Below, piece by piece: positions 41,761 to 50,254 of a DNA stretch of 64,000 bases (the stretch's first letter is position 1; every line of letters starts with the position of its first letter). Source of the stretch: 54-19 sp038210655 (GTDB taxonomy: Bacteria; Chloroflexota; Chloroflexia; Chloroheliales; Chloroheliaceae); the NCBI GenBank assembly GCA_038210655.1, contig JBBQWM010000031.1:1-64000 (forward strand), given 5' to 3'. The position numbers and the translations under genes were made by a program. The notes beneath the pieces are model-generated. The model saw only the letters and a list, made by a program, of their open reading frames with translations, was not told the origin of the DNA and made no database searches.

Positions 41761-43050
41761 TTAATCAGCCAACCTTAAAAAGCCTTCCACTACCAGCCGT
41801 CGCACCAACACAATCTTACCTTCGGCATCCAAAACACCTTCGATTTCCCCGATGATAAAAGGCTGTTCATTTTTCTCAAAGATGTAGCGTAAAGACTGTT
41901 CTACATAAGCCGGGAAACGCACGGTTTTGCCGTGAAATTCGAGAACGACTTGTTCCTCGCTGGTTGTGGTGGCTTCTTCCTTAAAAAACCGATAGATGTT
42001 AGCAGGACGCTGGCAGATTGGCTGATTAAGGTTAAGATCATCCAGGCGGGCGAGTTGGAGCAATTGGCCTTCCAACAAAGCCACTCGGTTGTTAATAAAA
42101 CGGTGGGCCAGTTGGGAGGCCACCTCTTTTAAATCACTCTTTTCGACATAGCTAGTGACCAGTTCCACAAAGCGATTTTTCACTTCAACCGCTATTTCTT
42201 CATCGCCAGTAAAGCCAATTGGCAAGGAATAACGAAAGGCTTCTTCCTGCTTAAGAGACTTCAAAGCCGCATTCATTATCTCACTCAGTATTTCGATATA
42301 AGTAAAAGTAGTAAAGCCAACCGTAATGTGAAGCGATTCGCTGTCCGAGGTAAGGGCTTCGTGAACGTATCCTCTGGGTAAATAAAGCACATCTCCGGCC
42401 TGTAACTCAACCTCCATCACCAGTTCGCCCGGCTTTTGCAACAACCGGGCGTTGTCCGAGGGTTGAGTGCGATGAGGCAATTTGAGGGGCGGCTCGTAAA
42501 TTTTCCAGTATTTCTGCCCGGCAATTTGCAAAATAAAAACATCGTGCGTATCGTAATGCGGCTTGAAACCCTGGGCTGCTTTTGGAGTCAGGTAAAGATT
42601 GGTCTGGACATGATGTCCGAAGCGTTTCTCCAGATCACGCACAAAAAGGGCTAAAGGTTTCCAACCCCGGTGCAGAGCTTGAAAAACCATGCTTGCTCCC
42701 TGACGATATTCGCGGTAGAGCTTTTCGGGAATAACTGTACCGTGATAGGTATCGTTACCCCAGGCTACATCCTCTGCAAAGTTCGCCAGGGGCAGCCCGA
42801 CCCCATCCTTTACCATTCGCACTCCCGGAAAGCGCAGGTCTGTAGAGGAAATGATGTAATCCAGGTCTCGTAGCGAGAAAAGATCGTCGTAGTAACCCGC
42901 CAGATTACGTTGAAGTAAAAGCGGCTTTTTCTCCCAATACTCGTTAAAAAAAGTCTCTGGTTCGATAGGCCGAAGAACTTGTTCGAGTGTAAATCGGCTT
43001 TTGGGAGAAGCGTTGAGAGTATTGAAAAGCTCAAATTCGACCGCTGCCAT
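41761..43050 (-). CDS. JmjC-type cupin, ribosomal oxygenase-like
   Basis: A 429-aa cupin-4 (JmjC) protein of the RoxA/NO66 type, which use Fe(II) and 2-oxoglutarate to hydroxylate ribosomal or other proteins. Opening FFNEYWEKKPLLLQR is family-typical. The iron site is HYDTHDVFILQIAGQKYW with the distal His in YLPRGYVHEALTSD. The C-terminal winged-helix region is present (FIIGEIEGVLDAEGKIVLVR). The target is not predictable. ATG 43050 has AAGGA 7 bases upstream; TTG 43056 is also in frame. It converges on the CBS gene. Confidence 0.87.
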   Translation of the reverse strand: MAAVEFELFNTLNASPKSRFTLEQVLRPIEPETFFNEYWEKKPLLLQRNLAGYYDDLFSLRDLDYIISSTDLRFPGVRMVKDGVGLPLANFAEDVAWGNDTYHGTVIPEKLYREYRQGASMVFQALHRGWKPLALFVRDLEKRFGHHVQTNLYLTPKAAQGFKPHYDTHDVFILQIAGQKYWKIYEPPLKLPHRTQPSDNARLLQKPGELVMEVELQAGDVLYLPRGYVHEALTSDSESLHITVGFTTFTYIEILSEIMNAALKSLKQEEAFRYSLPIGFTGDEEIAVEVKNRFVELVTSYVEKSDLKEVASQLAHRFINNRVALLEGQLLQLARLDDLNLNQPICQRPANIYRFFKEEATTTSEEQVVLEFHGKTVRFPAYVEQSLRYIFEKNEQPFIIGEIEGVLDAEGKIVLVRRLVVEGFLRLAD

Positions 43051-43146
43051 TCGCAATCCTTTCTCGATTTTAGCTCAGTCTATATCTTCGGGTTGTAATT
43101 AGTTTAGCAAGCTTATGGCAAATTACAAGATGATGGAACTGTTTAT

Positions 43147-43178
43147 GGTAAGGGCGACCACATAGGGTCGCCCCTACC
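43147..43178. repeat. GGGCGACC-type inverted repeat
   Basis: GGTAAGGGCGACC and GGTCGCCCCTACC pair around ACATA. It is the short core of the type-A elements without GTAACTAC ends. It lies between the end of the SRDPG-repeat gene and the start of the cupin gene. Confidence 0.7.
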
Positions 43179-43223
43179 AGTTTTCAGCTTCTATTTTAAG
43201 AAATCGAAGTCCGACCCAGTTTA

Positions 43224-43634
43224 CTACCGGCTACCAGGGTCACGACTGGTATCTTCGCCGGGGCCACCAGGGTCGCGGCTAGTGTCGGTACTAGACGTAT
43301 CGCTCGAACCTGCGCTACCGGGGTCGCGACTGGTATCCTCACCAGGGCCGCCCGGATCACGACTGCTGTCGGTAGGTGTACTCGAAGAACCGCCCGTGTT
43401 AGAACCACCAGGGTCACGGCTGGTATCTTCGCCAGGGCCACCCGGATCACGGCTGGTATCAGTTGCTGAACCACTGCCCGTGTTAGAGCCACCGGGGTCG
43501 CGGCTAGTATCCTCACCTGGACCACCCGGATCACGACTGCTGTCACTACTTTGTGAGGAACCTGCGTTCATACTCGCTTGTCCGTGTGTGGACATCTGAT
43601 CGTCCCGTAAAGACCTGGATTGTTCGTCCGCCAT
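43224..43634 (-). CDS. Low-complexity SRDPG-repeat protein
   Basis: A 136-aa hydrophilic, probably disordered protein. After a 30-residue Ser/Gln-rich start it is built of eight SRDPG motifs, arranged as four PGEDTSRDPG pairs separated by Ser/Thr/Gly spacers of 5-15 residues. There is no signal peptide, membrane segment or known family. AAGGAG lies upstream of the ATG with normal spacing, which favours this frame over two other open frames created by the repeat. Acidic Asp residues at regular spacing could bind Ca2+, but this is speculation. Confidence 0.65.
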   Translation of the reverse strand: MADEQSRSLRDDQMSTHGQASMNAGSSQSSDSSRDPGGPGEDTSRDPGGSNTGSGSATDTSRDPGGPGEDTSRDPGGSNTGGSSSTPTDSSRDPGGPGEDTSRDPGSAGSSDTSSTDTSRDPGGPGEDTSRDPGSR

Positions 43635-44033
43635 TGGTGTTGTCTCCTTCTAAACTCAAGTTCTGAGGGATTCTGCCGCACTAAAGATAAACCTTATATT
43701 TAGAGCAGCTAATCTTACCGTTATTGTTAGAATCTTTTGAACCCTTTCAATTACCGTTACCGTCGAAAGTTCGATAGCGAAATAACCCCATTGTTATCCC
43801 ACTGCTTCTATTCACAGCATATAATGTTCCAGGCTGTCCGCTTAGAGAACCAGCTAAGTTTAACAATGCGGAAGACATTGTGATAGAATAATTGTCGATC
43901 AAATGGATGCTGGAAGAAAAGAGGAACCCCTGTATGCGGAACACAGATAGAGCAATCAAATTAGCCAGTTCATCGGCGATATTTTTAGCCTGTCAATCCT
44001 GTGTATCCCTGTTAATTTTAGAGGAGAGCGACC
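43635..44033. other. 399-bp gap without a supported gene
   Basis: A short minus-strand frame at 43747-43959 has no ribosome-binding site or family and is not called. The region must hold the promoter of the SRDPG-repeat gene and that of homoserine dehydrogenase. GAGGAG at 44021-44026 is the ribosome-binding site of the latter. Confidence 0.5.
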
Positions 44034-45182
44034 TTGAGTTATAGTGCATCGAGCCGACCACGCATAATCGAGATTGTACAATACGGTCTGGGGGGAGTAG
44101 GCAAAGCTTTGCTAGGCCAAATCGTGCAGCACGCTCCGGCGATCCAGAGCCGCCTGGGGGTTGATCTGCGTTATCGGGCGTTGGTCGATAGCCAGAGTGT
44201 ATTGCATTTGGAAGAAAATGCCGCGCTGTCCCACCAGCATATGCGACATCTAGCCGCCGGTCTCACGACCTATGGAGAACGTCTAGCTGATCAGCAGGGC
44301 GCGGTCGCCAAACCTGGCGATCTTTCGGTACTGGCGACCGAACTCGACCGGCTAAAGAGCGCTATTGGCGGGGCCAGGCTAATCGTAGTCGATGTGAGTG
44401 GAGCCAGCGACATTGTAATGGGGCCAGTAATAACTGCCGCTTTGCGTCAGGGACAACGGGCAGTGCTGGCGAATAAACGAGTGTTATGTGGCCCTATCGA
44501 AGATTACCGTCAGATGCTGGCCTACGCCGGGCCGGGGGCGACCCGCTTGCGTTACGAGACGACGGTTGGGGCCGCTTTGCCAGTCGTCAGCACGCTTGGT
44601 TCGCTTTTGGCGGCCCAGGACAGCGTGCAACAAATCAGTGGGGCGTTTAGCGGAACATTGGGCTATCTGACTAGCCGTCTGGAAGAGGGCGCTTCTTATA
44701 GTCAGGCTGTCACCGAAGCCAAAGAAAAAGGTTATACCGAGCCAGACCCGCGTGACGATTTGGGCGGGGTCGATGTCGCCCGCAAAGCCCTAATTCTCTC
44801 GCGGATGTTGGGTAGCAGCCTCGAAATGAAAGATGTCGAGATCGAGCCGTTATATCCTTCTGAGATGGCTGAATTAAGCATCCCCGATTTTATGCAACGC
44901 CTCGCTGAATTAGACCCTCAATATGCCCAACGGGTACAGACTGCCTCGGCTCAGGGCGAAGTGTTGCGCTATGTAGCAACCGTTGGCGAAGGGCGTTGCC
45001 GGGTAGGGCTGGAACGAGTTAGCCGCGAGTCGCCTTTAGGCCGCCTGCGTGGTACCGACAATATTATAGTTTATCGCACCACTCGCTATAATAATCAGCC
45101 CCTGATTGTCCAGGGGCCAGGGGCCGGCGCAGAGCTAACCGCCAGTGGAGTCCTGTCCGATATTCTCAGTCTGGCGGTTTGA
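44034..45182 (+). CDS. hom: Homoserine dehydrogenase
   Basis: A 382-aa oxidoreductase reducing aspartate semialdehyde to homoserine for threonine and methionine synthesis. The Rossmann motif is VQYGLGGVGKALLGQI; the substrate/catalytic core includes TTVGAALPVVSTL, GAFSGTLGYLTSRLE and the signature KEKGYTEPDPRDDLGGVDVARKALIL. It lacks a C-terminal ACT domain, so threonine feedback through ACT is not expected. The start is TTG 44034 with GAGGAG upstream. It converges on ftsK, 17 bases apart. Confidence 0.92.
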   Translation: MSYSASSRPRIIEIVQYGLGGVGKALLGQIVQHAPAIQSRLGVDLRYRALVDSQSVLHLEENAALSHQHMRHLAAGLTTYGERLADQQGAVAKPGDLSVLATELDRLKSAIGGARLIVVDVSGASDIVMGPVITAALRQGQRAVLANKRVLCGPIEDYRQMLAYAGPGATRLRYETTVGAALPVVSTLGSLLAAQDSVQQISGAFSGTLGYLTSRLEEGASYSQAVTEAKEKGYTEPDPRDDLGGVDVARKALILSRMLGSSLEMKDVEIEPLYPSEMAELSIPDFMQRLAELDPQYAQRVQTASAQGEVLRYVATVGEGRCRVGLERVSRESPLGRLRGTDNIIVYRTTRYNNQPLIVQGPGAGAELTASGVLSDILSLAV

Positions 45183-45199
45183 TTTAACCGACCCTCCAA

Positions 45200-48166
45200 T
45201 CAAATCGGAGGGTCGGGGTCGATCTCGTCCGGCGGACGGTTCTGGCGTGGGACGATAGGCGCGGCAGGGTCGCGGGGCGGTGGCATTTCAAGCTTGCGGC
45301 TGACCGGTACAACCGGTGCGACCAGCGGTGGCGGCAGCATCTCGCGGACTGGCTCGAAAGCGTTGGCGGCGGCGGTCAGCGAGGTTGGATTGGTAAGGTC
45401 TTCTTCGTCCAGCAATACCGAGCGACGACCACCCGACTCGGCTTGCCCAATTACCCCGGCCTGTTCGAGTTCTTCGATTAGCCGGGCGGCCCGGTTGTAG
45501 CCGACCCGCAAGCGGCGCTGTAGCAGCGAGGTAGAGACGGTGCGGGTCTCGCGCACGATTTCGAGAGCATCCTCAAAAAGATCGTCGGTCTGATCGGCGT
45601 TGCTCTCGTCCTCAATCTCCTGTAAATCTTTAGGCCAGAGGGTCGGCTGGACGAAATCCTTCTTATCCCCATTCAAAAACTCGTTTTGCTGTCGCCAATG
45701 TTTGACCAGCGTATCGATTTCATCGTCACCGACGTAAACGCCTTGTACTCGGATCGGCTTGGCCGCATCTGCCGCCATGTAGAGCATATCGCCTCGGCCC
45801 AGCAGTTTTTCGGCTCCTGCCATATCCAGAATGACCCGGCTATCGATCTGGCTGGTCACGGCAAAGGTGATCCGGCTAGGGAAGTTGGCCTTAATCAGGC
45901 CGGTTACAACATCGACCGAAGGCCGTTGGGTCGCCAGGATCAGGTGGATACCAACCGCACGGGCCTTTTGAGCCAGACGGCAAATCGCAGACTCGGCTTC
46001 TTCCGGCGCGACCATCATCAGGTCGGCTAACTCATCTACGATCAGCACCAGATAAGATAATTTTTCCAGATCGTTGCCGACCCCCGCCGCCTTGTTAAAG
46101 CTCTCGATATTGCGATGACCATAGAGCGAAAGCTGTTTGTAGCGCCGCTCCATCTCGCGGATCGACCACTTCAAAACGCTCATGACGGTCGGGGTGCGGT
46201 CGTTGCGGTTGCGCTCTTTCTCTGGGTCGGACTCGATTTGGGTCACGACTGGGAAGCGCAAATGGGGGATACCGTTGTAGGTGCTAAGTTCGACCATCTT
46301 GGGGTCGATCATAATAAACTGTAACTCGCTAGGCCGGTACTGAAGCAAATAAGCTGCTACAATCGAGTTGAGGCAAACGCTCTTACCAGAACCGGTCGAA
46401 CCGGCAATCAAAAGGTGAGGCATCTTTGCTAGATCAGCCACAATCGGCTGACCGCTCACGTCCCGACCAAGCGCAAACTTGAGCCTGCCGCTACGCCGGG
46501 CAAAATCTTCCAGTTCCATAATCTCGCGCAGCCCGACCGTCGCGACTTTCGCGTTTGGCACTTCGATCCCGACCCGCGATTGACCGGGAACTGGCGCTTC
46601 TAGCCGGATAGTCGGGGCCGCTAGAGCCAACGCCAAATCGTTCGCCAGGGCTGTAATACGGGCCACCTTGACCCCGATCCCCGGCTCAAGCGCAAACTGG
46701 GTTACGGTCGGGCCGGTATTGACTTCCCGCACAAAAGCCTCGACCCCAAAACTTGCCAGACAATTTTCGATCATGCGGGCCTTTTTGCGTAGCTCTTGCG
46801 GGTTAACCTCTACATCTGAAAAGCTGGCAAGAATATTAACGCTTGGTATCGACCACTCACGGTGGGGTAATTCGGTAGGCGTGACCGGGTTTTCATCCCG
46901 TTTCCAATTTTGCTGCAAAGGCCGCACAGTCTTGTCGGTCGGTTTGATCTGGGTTTGAGCCGGGATTTCGGGCGTAAGGCTAAGGCTATGGGTAAATTGC
47001 CGCTCTTCTTCGGTCGGTTCCGGCACAAGCGAAGCCTTGCGGGGGTGGGGCGCTTTATTTGACCCATTCAGGAGCAAATTATCCAGCAAGGCATCGTCGG
47101 TTTCCTCGGTCGGAATAATATGGCGTTGCTTGTGCGAAAAGTCGGCTAGATCGTCAAATTCAGCTTCGTCAAAGTCGTCCATATCGTCGTAGTCAATTGG
47201 TTCTCCGGCGACCAGGGGTGGAGCGCCGCGCATCCAGCGATAGCCGTTTTGGATCGCACTCCCTATATCCCGTAGCGACATGCTAAGAGCTAACATCAGG
47301 CCGATCAGGGCAAAGGCCAGCCATAGCACAAATACGCCGACTCCAGTTATAACGTTGCTGAGATATTCATTGATATAAAAGGCCAGATAGCCGCCCCCTC
47401 CACCGCTCTCGGCTAACGATTTTGGGTTGCCCGCCAGCAGATGTACCGTTGAGATAAAAGCTACTACCATAAAGATCACGCCGGTAATACGGGTCTGGTT
47501 AAAGCGTTCGCGGCGGGTAAAACCCTCCCAAATAAAGGTCGCCCCCATCGTAATAATCAAAGGCGGGATGATAAAGGCTCCGACCCCAAATATCCGCTTG
47601 AAAACCATCCCAGCCTCGGCGATCAGGCTTTTTTGGGCCAGCATTCCAAACAGCAAAATCAGACCGATCACGATCAAAACGATCCCGGTAATTTCGTGGC
47701 GGGTGGCATCGCTAATACCGGGCAGCTTGTCACTTTCGTGGAAGGGAGGCGGTTCCGCTGTTTTTGAGCGCGAAGAAGCCGATTGCCCGTTGATAACCGG
47801 GGAGGCCGGACGACGGTTGCTACTAGCCCCTGCTGAACCCGCGGCCGGTCTGCGACTCCTGGAAACGGCGGTGCTGGTAGTACTGATCGGGCGTGGACGT
47901 ACCGGGCTAGTCTTAATAATAATTTCCGGCTCGGTCGTAGCCGCTTTTGGTTTGCTTTTTTTCTCAGTTGGGGGAGTGACGGTCGGCTCGGTCAGGGCCA
48001 GACGGTCGGCGGTAGCACTGCGTGTACTGGTCATTTTGCCGGTACGACTCGACCGCGAATTGATAACCGGCCCCTCGCCCGGTTCGGGTCTGAAAGGTTG
48101 CAACATCGGGTCGAGCGGAATATCATTACGTGCTTTGCCGGGAGCAGCATTTTTATCTTTAGGCAT
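45200..48166 (-). CDS. ftsK: DNA translocase FtsK/SpoIIIE
   Basis: A 988-aa membrane-anchored translocase that clears chromosome dimers and DNA from the division septum. A basic, Ser/Pro-rich N-terminal tail of about 150 residues precedes four or five transmembrane helices (about 160-310), an acidic linker, and the RecA-like motor with Walker A GSTGSGKS, FIMIDPKMVELSTYNGIPHL, Walker B LVLIVDELADLMM and ATQRPSVDVVTGLIKANFPS. The C-terminal gamma winged helix (VSTSLLQRRLRVGYNRAARL) is present. The long N-terminal tail and Pro-rich last 50 residues are unusual. Confidence 0.95.
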   Translation of the reverse strand: MPKDKNAAPGKARNDIPLDPMLQPFRPEPGEGPVINSRSSRTGKMTSTRSATADRLALTEPTVTPPTEKKSKPKAATTEPEIIIKTSPVRPRPISTTSTAVSRSRRPAAGSAGASSNRRPASPVINGQSASSRSKTAEPPPFHESDKLPGISDATRHEITGIVLIVIGLILLFGMLAQKSLIAEAGMVFKRIFGVGAFIIPPLIITMGATFIWEGFTRRERFNQTRITGVIFMVVAFISTVHLLAGNPKSLAESGGGGGYLAFYINEYLSNVITGVGVFVLWLAFALIGLMLALSMSLRDIGSAIQNGYRWMRGAPPLVAGEPIDYDDMDDFDEAEFDDLADFSHKQRHIIPTEETDDALLDNLLLNGSNKAPHPRKASLVPEPTEEERQFTHSLSLTPEIPAQTQIKPTDKTVRPLQQNWKRDENPVTPTELPHREWSIPSVNILASFSDVEVNPQELRKKARMIENCLASFGVEAFVREVNTGPTVTQFALEPGIGVKVARITALANDLALALAAPTIRLEAPVPGQSRVGIEVPNAKVATVGLREIMELEDFARRSGRLKFALGRDVSGQPIVADLAKMPHLLIAGSTGSGKSVCLNSIVAAYLLQYRPSELQFIMIDPKMVELSTYNGIPHLRFPVVTQIESDPEKERNRNDRTPTVMSVLKWSIREMERRYKQLSLYGHRNIESFNKAAGVGNDLEKLSYLVLIVDELADLMMVAPEEAESAICRLAQKARAVGIHLILATQRPSVDVVTGLIKANFPSRITFAVTSQIDSRVILDMAGAEKLLGRGDMLYMAADAAKPIRVQGVYVGDDEIDTLVKHWRQQNEFLNGDKKDFVQPTLWPKDLQEIEDESNADQTDDLFEDALEIVRETRTVSTSLLQRRLRVGYNRAARLIEELEQAGVIGQAESGGRRSVLLDEEDLTNPTSLTAAANAFEPVREMLPPPLVAPVVPVSRKLEMPPPRDPAAPIVPRQNRPPDEIDPDPPI

Positions 48167-48720
48167 GGTGTCGGGTCCGCCTTTAGTAATAAATGAGATT
48201 ATAAATTACCAGCCCTTAGCTGGTTTCCATAACTATATAGTAGCACTTGCGTTCTTGCACGTCAAGCTTTTTCTCCGAGCCGGGTGAGGAGCAGAATTTT
48301 TGCACGGGTGCAATCAATAAAAAGGGGGGAGCATAAAACCTTGACCCAAACCAGTGTAAATGTGTTGAGCGTAAACTCACAATTAGGTGGTCGTTTACCA
48401 CTCACGCTATGTAGTGGCAGCACCGCTGAGAGGTTCCCCTCGACCAGACTGGTATTCTGAAAAATAATGTAACTACTCAGGCCGGGCGACCACAAGGGTC
48501 GCCCCTACCCAAAATTCGTTGTAGGGGCGACCCTTGTGGTCGCCCAAAGTAGGTAAGCTGAGTAGTTACAAAATAATTCTAAAGCACGACTTTCGCTCTT
48601 GAACCTAAGAAACATCCGATTTGACCGAATTTTGAACCTGAAAAGTTGTTTCGAGCGAAAGTCCTATTAAGGAATAAGCTCCCCAGCGAGCAATGGTTTG
48701 TCACGTAAACCTCGCAACCA
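48167..48720. other. 554-bp gap holding a MITE and an inverted repeat
   Basis: Apart from the element at 48469-48569, GACTTTCGCTC (48588-48598) and GAGCGAAAGTC (48653-48663) form an 11-bp inverted repeat 54 bases apart, with TTGAACCT copies inside it. No convincing gene is seen; two overlapping minus-strand frames lack ribosome-binding sites. Confidence 0.5.
48469..48569. mobile_element. MITE-like element (type A) with 8-bp target duplication
   Basis: A 101-bp element with ends GTAACTACTCAG and CTGAGTAGTTAC (perfect 12-bp inverted repeats). The inner hairpin halves are GGGCGACCACAAGGGTCGCC and GGCGACCCTTGTGGTCGCCC. It is flanked by AAAATAAT at 48461-48468 and 48570-48577. This is the cleanest copy in the window. 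Confidence 0.85.
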
Positions 48721-48930
48721 TTAGCTGTCAGTTGAGGCAGATTTATTAGAGACAGGCAGCGTATTAGTCAGTTCATCCGCCAAATCACTAATCGATGTAG
48801 CTAACAGAATGCCGTCTTCGTCTTCCGCCGTAAGTACAACTTCTTCGTCCGCTGCTACTCCGGCCCTTTCCCCTACAAGAAGAAAGTTATCACCTTGAAA
48901 AACCGCATTTTCCTCAGATGGATTATTCAT
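48721..48930 (-). CDS. Small acidic hypothetical protein
   Basis: A 69-aa acidic peptide from ATG 48930 (AGGAG upstream; an in-frame ATG at 48954 has none). It begins MNNPSEENAVFQGDNFLLVG and has an acidic stretch (DEEVVLTAEDEDG). There is no signal or membrane segment and no known family. The good ribosome-binding site and codon pattern support expression. It is transcribed alone, downstream of the oxidoreductase gene. Confidence 0.55.
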   Translation of the reverse strand: MNNPSEENAVFQGDNFLLVGERAGVAADEEVVLTAEDEDGILLATSISDLADELTNTLPVSNKSASTDS

Positions 48931-49051
48931 GTAATTATCTCCTGTAACTCGCAAAACAATTTTACCCCAGACCTGTCCGGCTTCGACCAGTTTTTGAGCC
49001 TGGGCAGCTTGCTATAAGCGGTAGACTCTAGCACCCCCGTACTTTGCGTAT

Positions 49052-49984
49052 TTAACTCGTAATCTGTAAAACCAGCTTTCCTCGATTGTGGCCTTTCAAC
49101 CCTTGCTGATAGGCTTCCTGACCCTGTGAAAGTGGAAATACCGCTTCTATTTGGGGCTTTAAATGGCCTGCATCAATAAGTTCGCCAATCTGGATTAGTT
49201 GCGCTCGGTTGGATTTTACGAGGAGCCAAACTGCTCTAACACCCCATTCAAGGGCTTTAGTTTGCAACTCTTCTATACTGACATCCGCAATTGAGACCAG
49301 AATGCCACCCTTTTTGAGGACACCCCACGAACGGTTTAGGGCATCACCACCCACCGTATCCAGCACTACATCTACCTCTTGCACTACTTCTTCAAACCTG
49401 GTGAGGTTATAGTCGATTACCTCGGTTGCACCCAACCCTGATAAAAGCGCGTGATTATTCTTGGAAGCAGTAGCGATTACTTTTGCCCCGGCCCAATGCG
49501 CTAACTGTACTGCAAAAATACCTACCCCGCCTGCGGCACCATGGATCAGGAGGGTTTGACCGGGCAAAATATCGGCCTGCTCGAACAGGGCTTGCCAGGC
49601 AGTTAAGGCCGACAACGGGACGGCGCTCGCCTCTACATGACTGAGGGAAAGGGGTTTAGGTGCTAGTTCTTCGGCCTGCACCGTTACGTACTCGGCCTGA
49701 GTACCACCCTTTTTGAAATCGGGCTTACCGTACACTTCCGCACCAACGCTTAAACCTTTTACCCCTTCACCCAGGGCCGCCACCACCCCGGAAAATTCAA
49801 AACCCAATGTGGCCGGGAGCGGGCGCAACTGCCCGGTACTGGTAGCCCAGGTAATTTCCATTGGAGAGATACCACTGGCATAAACCTTTACTAGCACTTC
49901 CCCTGCCGCCGGTTGAGGCTGGGGTATCTCATCATAACTTATTCCAGCCAGACCGCCCGGAGCGTGTATTCGTATAGCTTTCAT
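49052..49984 (-). CDS. Zinc-independent quinone oxidoreductase-like alcohol dehydrogenase (MDR)
   Basis: A 310-aa NADPH-dependent medium-chain reductase of the quinone oxidoreductase/zeta-crystallin group. The groES-like half contains GYSDEIPQ-type GISYDEIPQPQPAAGEV and TLGFEFSGVVAALGEGV; the Rossmann motif is IHGAAGGVGIFAVQLA, followed by DYNLTRFEEVVQEVDVVLDTVGG. Zinc ligands are absent. It probably reduces quinones or enones. The motif at 50116-50135 is shared with the DUF4331 promoter, suggesting joint stress control. Confidence 0.88.
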   Translation of the reverse strand: MKAIRIHAPGGLAGISYDEIPQPQPAAGEVLVKVYASGISPMEITWATSTGQLRPLPATLGFEFSGVVAALGEGVKGLSVGAEVYGKPDFKKGGTQAEYVTVQAEELAPKPLSLSHVEASAVPLSALTAWQALFEQADILPGQTLLIHGAAGGVGIFAVQLAHWAGAKVIATASKNNHALLSGLGATEVIDYNLTRFEEVVQEVDVVLDTVGGDALNRSWGVLKKGGILVSIADVSIEELQTKALEWGVRAVWLLVKSNRAQLIQIGELIDAGHLKPQIEAVFPLSQGQEAYQQGLKGHNRGKLVLQITS

Positions 49985-50115
49985 CTCAGTTAGACCTTCC
50001 TTTTAGCTTATTTTATTTTTTAGTAATTCAGACCCAAGATCAAGGCTCTACCTTTTTAGGCTAATTTGTCGCAGAACCAAAGGGCTTGCCTTTAGTGTAA
50101 ATTAGAAAGCCCCGG

Positions 50116-50135
50116 TTGTCATTACTCTAAAGAGG
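50116..50135 (-). promoter_or_regulatory. Shared CYTCTTTRGAGTAATGACAA motif, copy 1
   Basis: On the strand of the oxidoreductase gene it reads CCTCTTTAGAGTAATGACAA, about 130-150 bases before the start. The core CTCTTTAGAG is palindromic. The same motif in the same orientation lies at 56728-56747 upstream of the DUF4331 gene. Confidence 0.5.
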
Positions 50136-50254
50136 AGTTGTAACAGGATAGCAAGTTAAATTAGCTAAGATATTACACTACTACTTTGTAATTAAATTCA
50201 CAAAATACTATAGGGTTAAAGGGTAACATGAGCATTCTGGTTTGGCTTCGGTCG

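Noticed and set aside
43196..43599. Two other long frames over the SRDPG-repeat gene, one on each strand
   Set aside because: They arise from the tandem repeat; neither has a ribosome-binding site, while the 43224-43634 frame has AAGGAG.
43747..43959. 70-aa minus-strand frame in an intergenic gap
   Set aside because: No ribosome-binding site, no signal or family match.
47427..48287. 286-aa plus-strand frame antisense to ftsK
   Set aside because: Overlaps the membrane and linker coding region; composition is that of a complement, not of a protein family.
48216..48495. Two short minus-strand frames upstream of ftsK
   Set aside because: Overlapping, unrelated to each other, no ribosome-binding site; the region holds promoter and repeat sequence.
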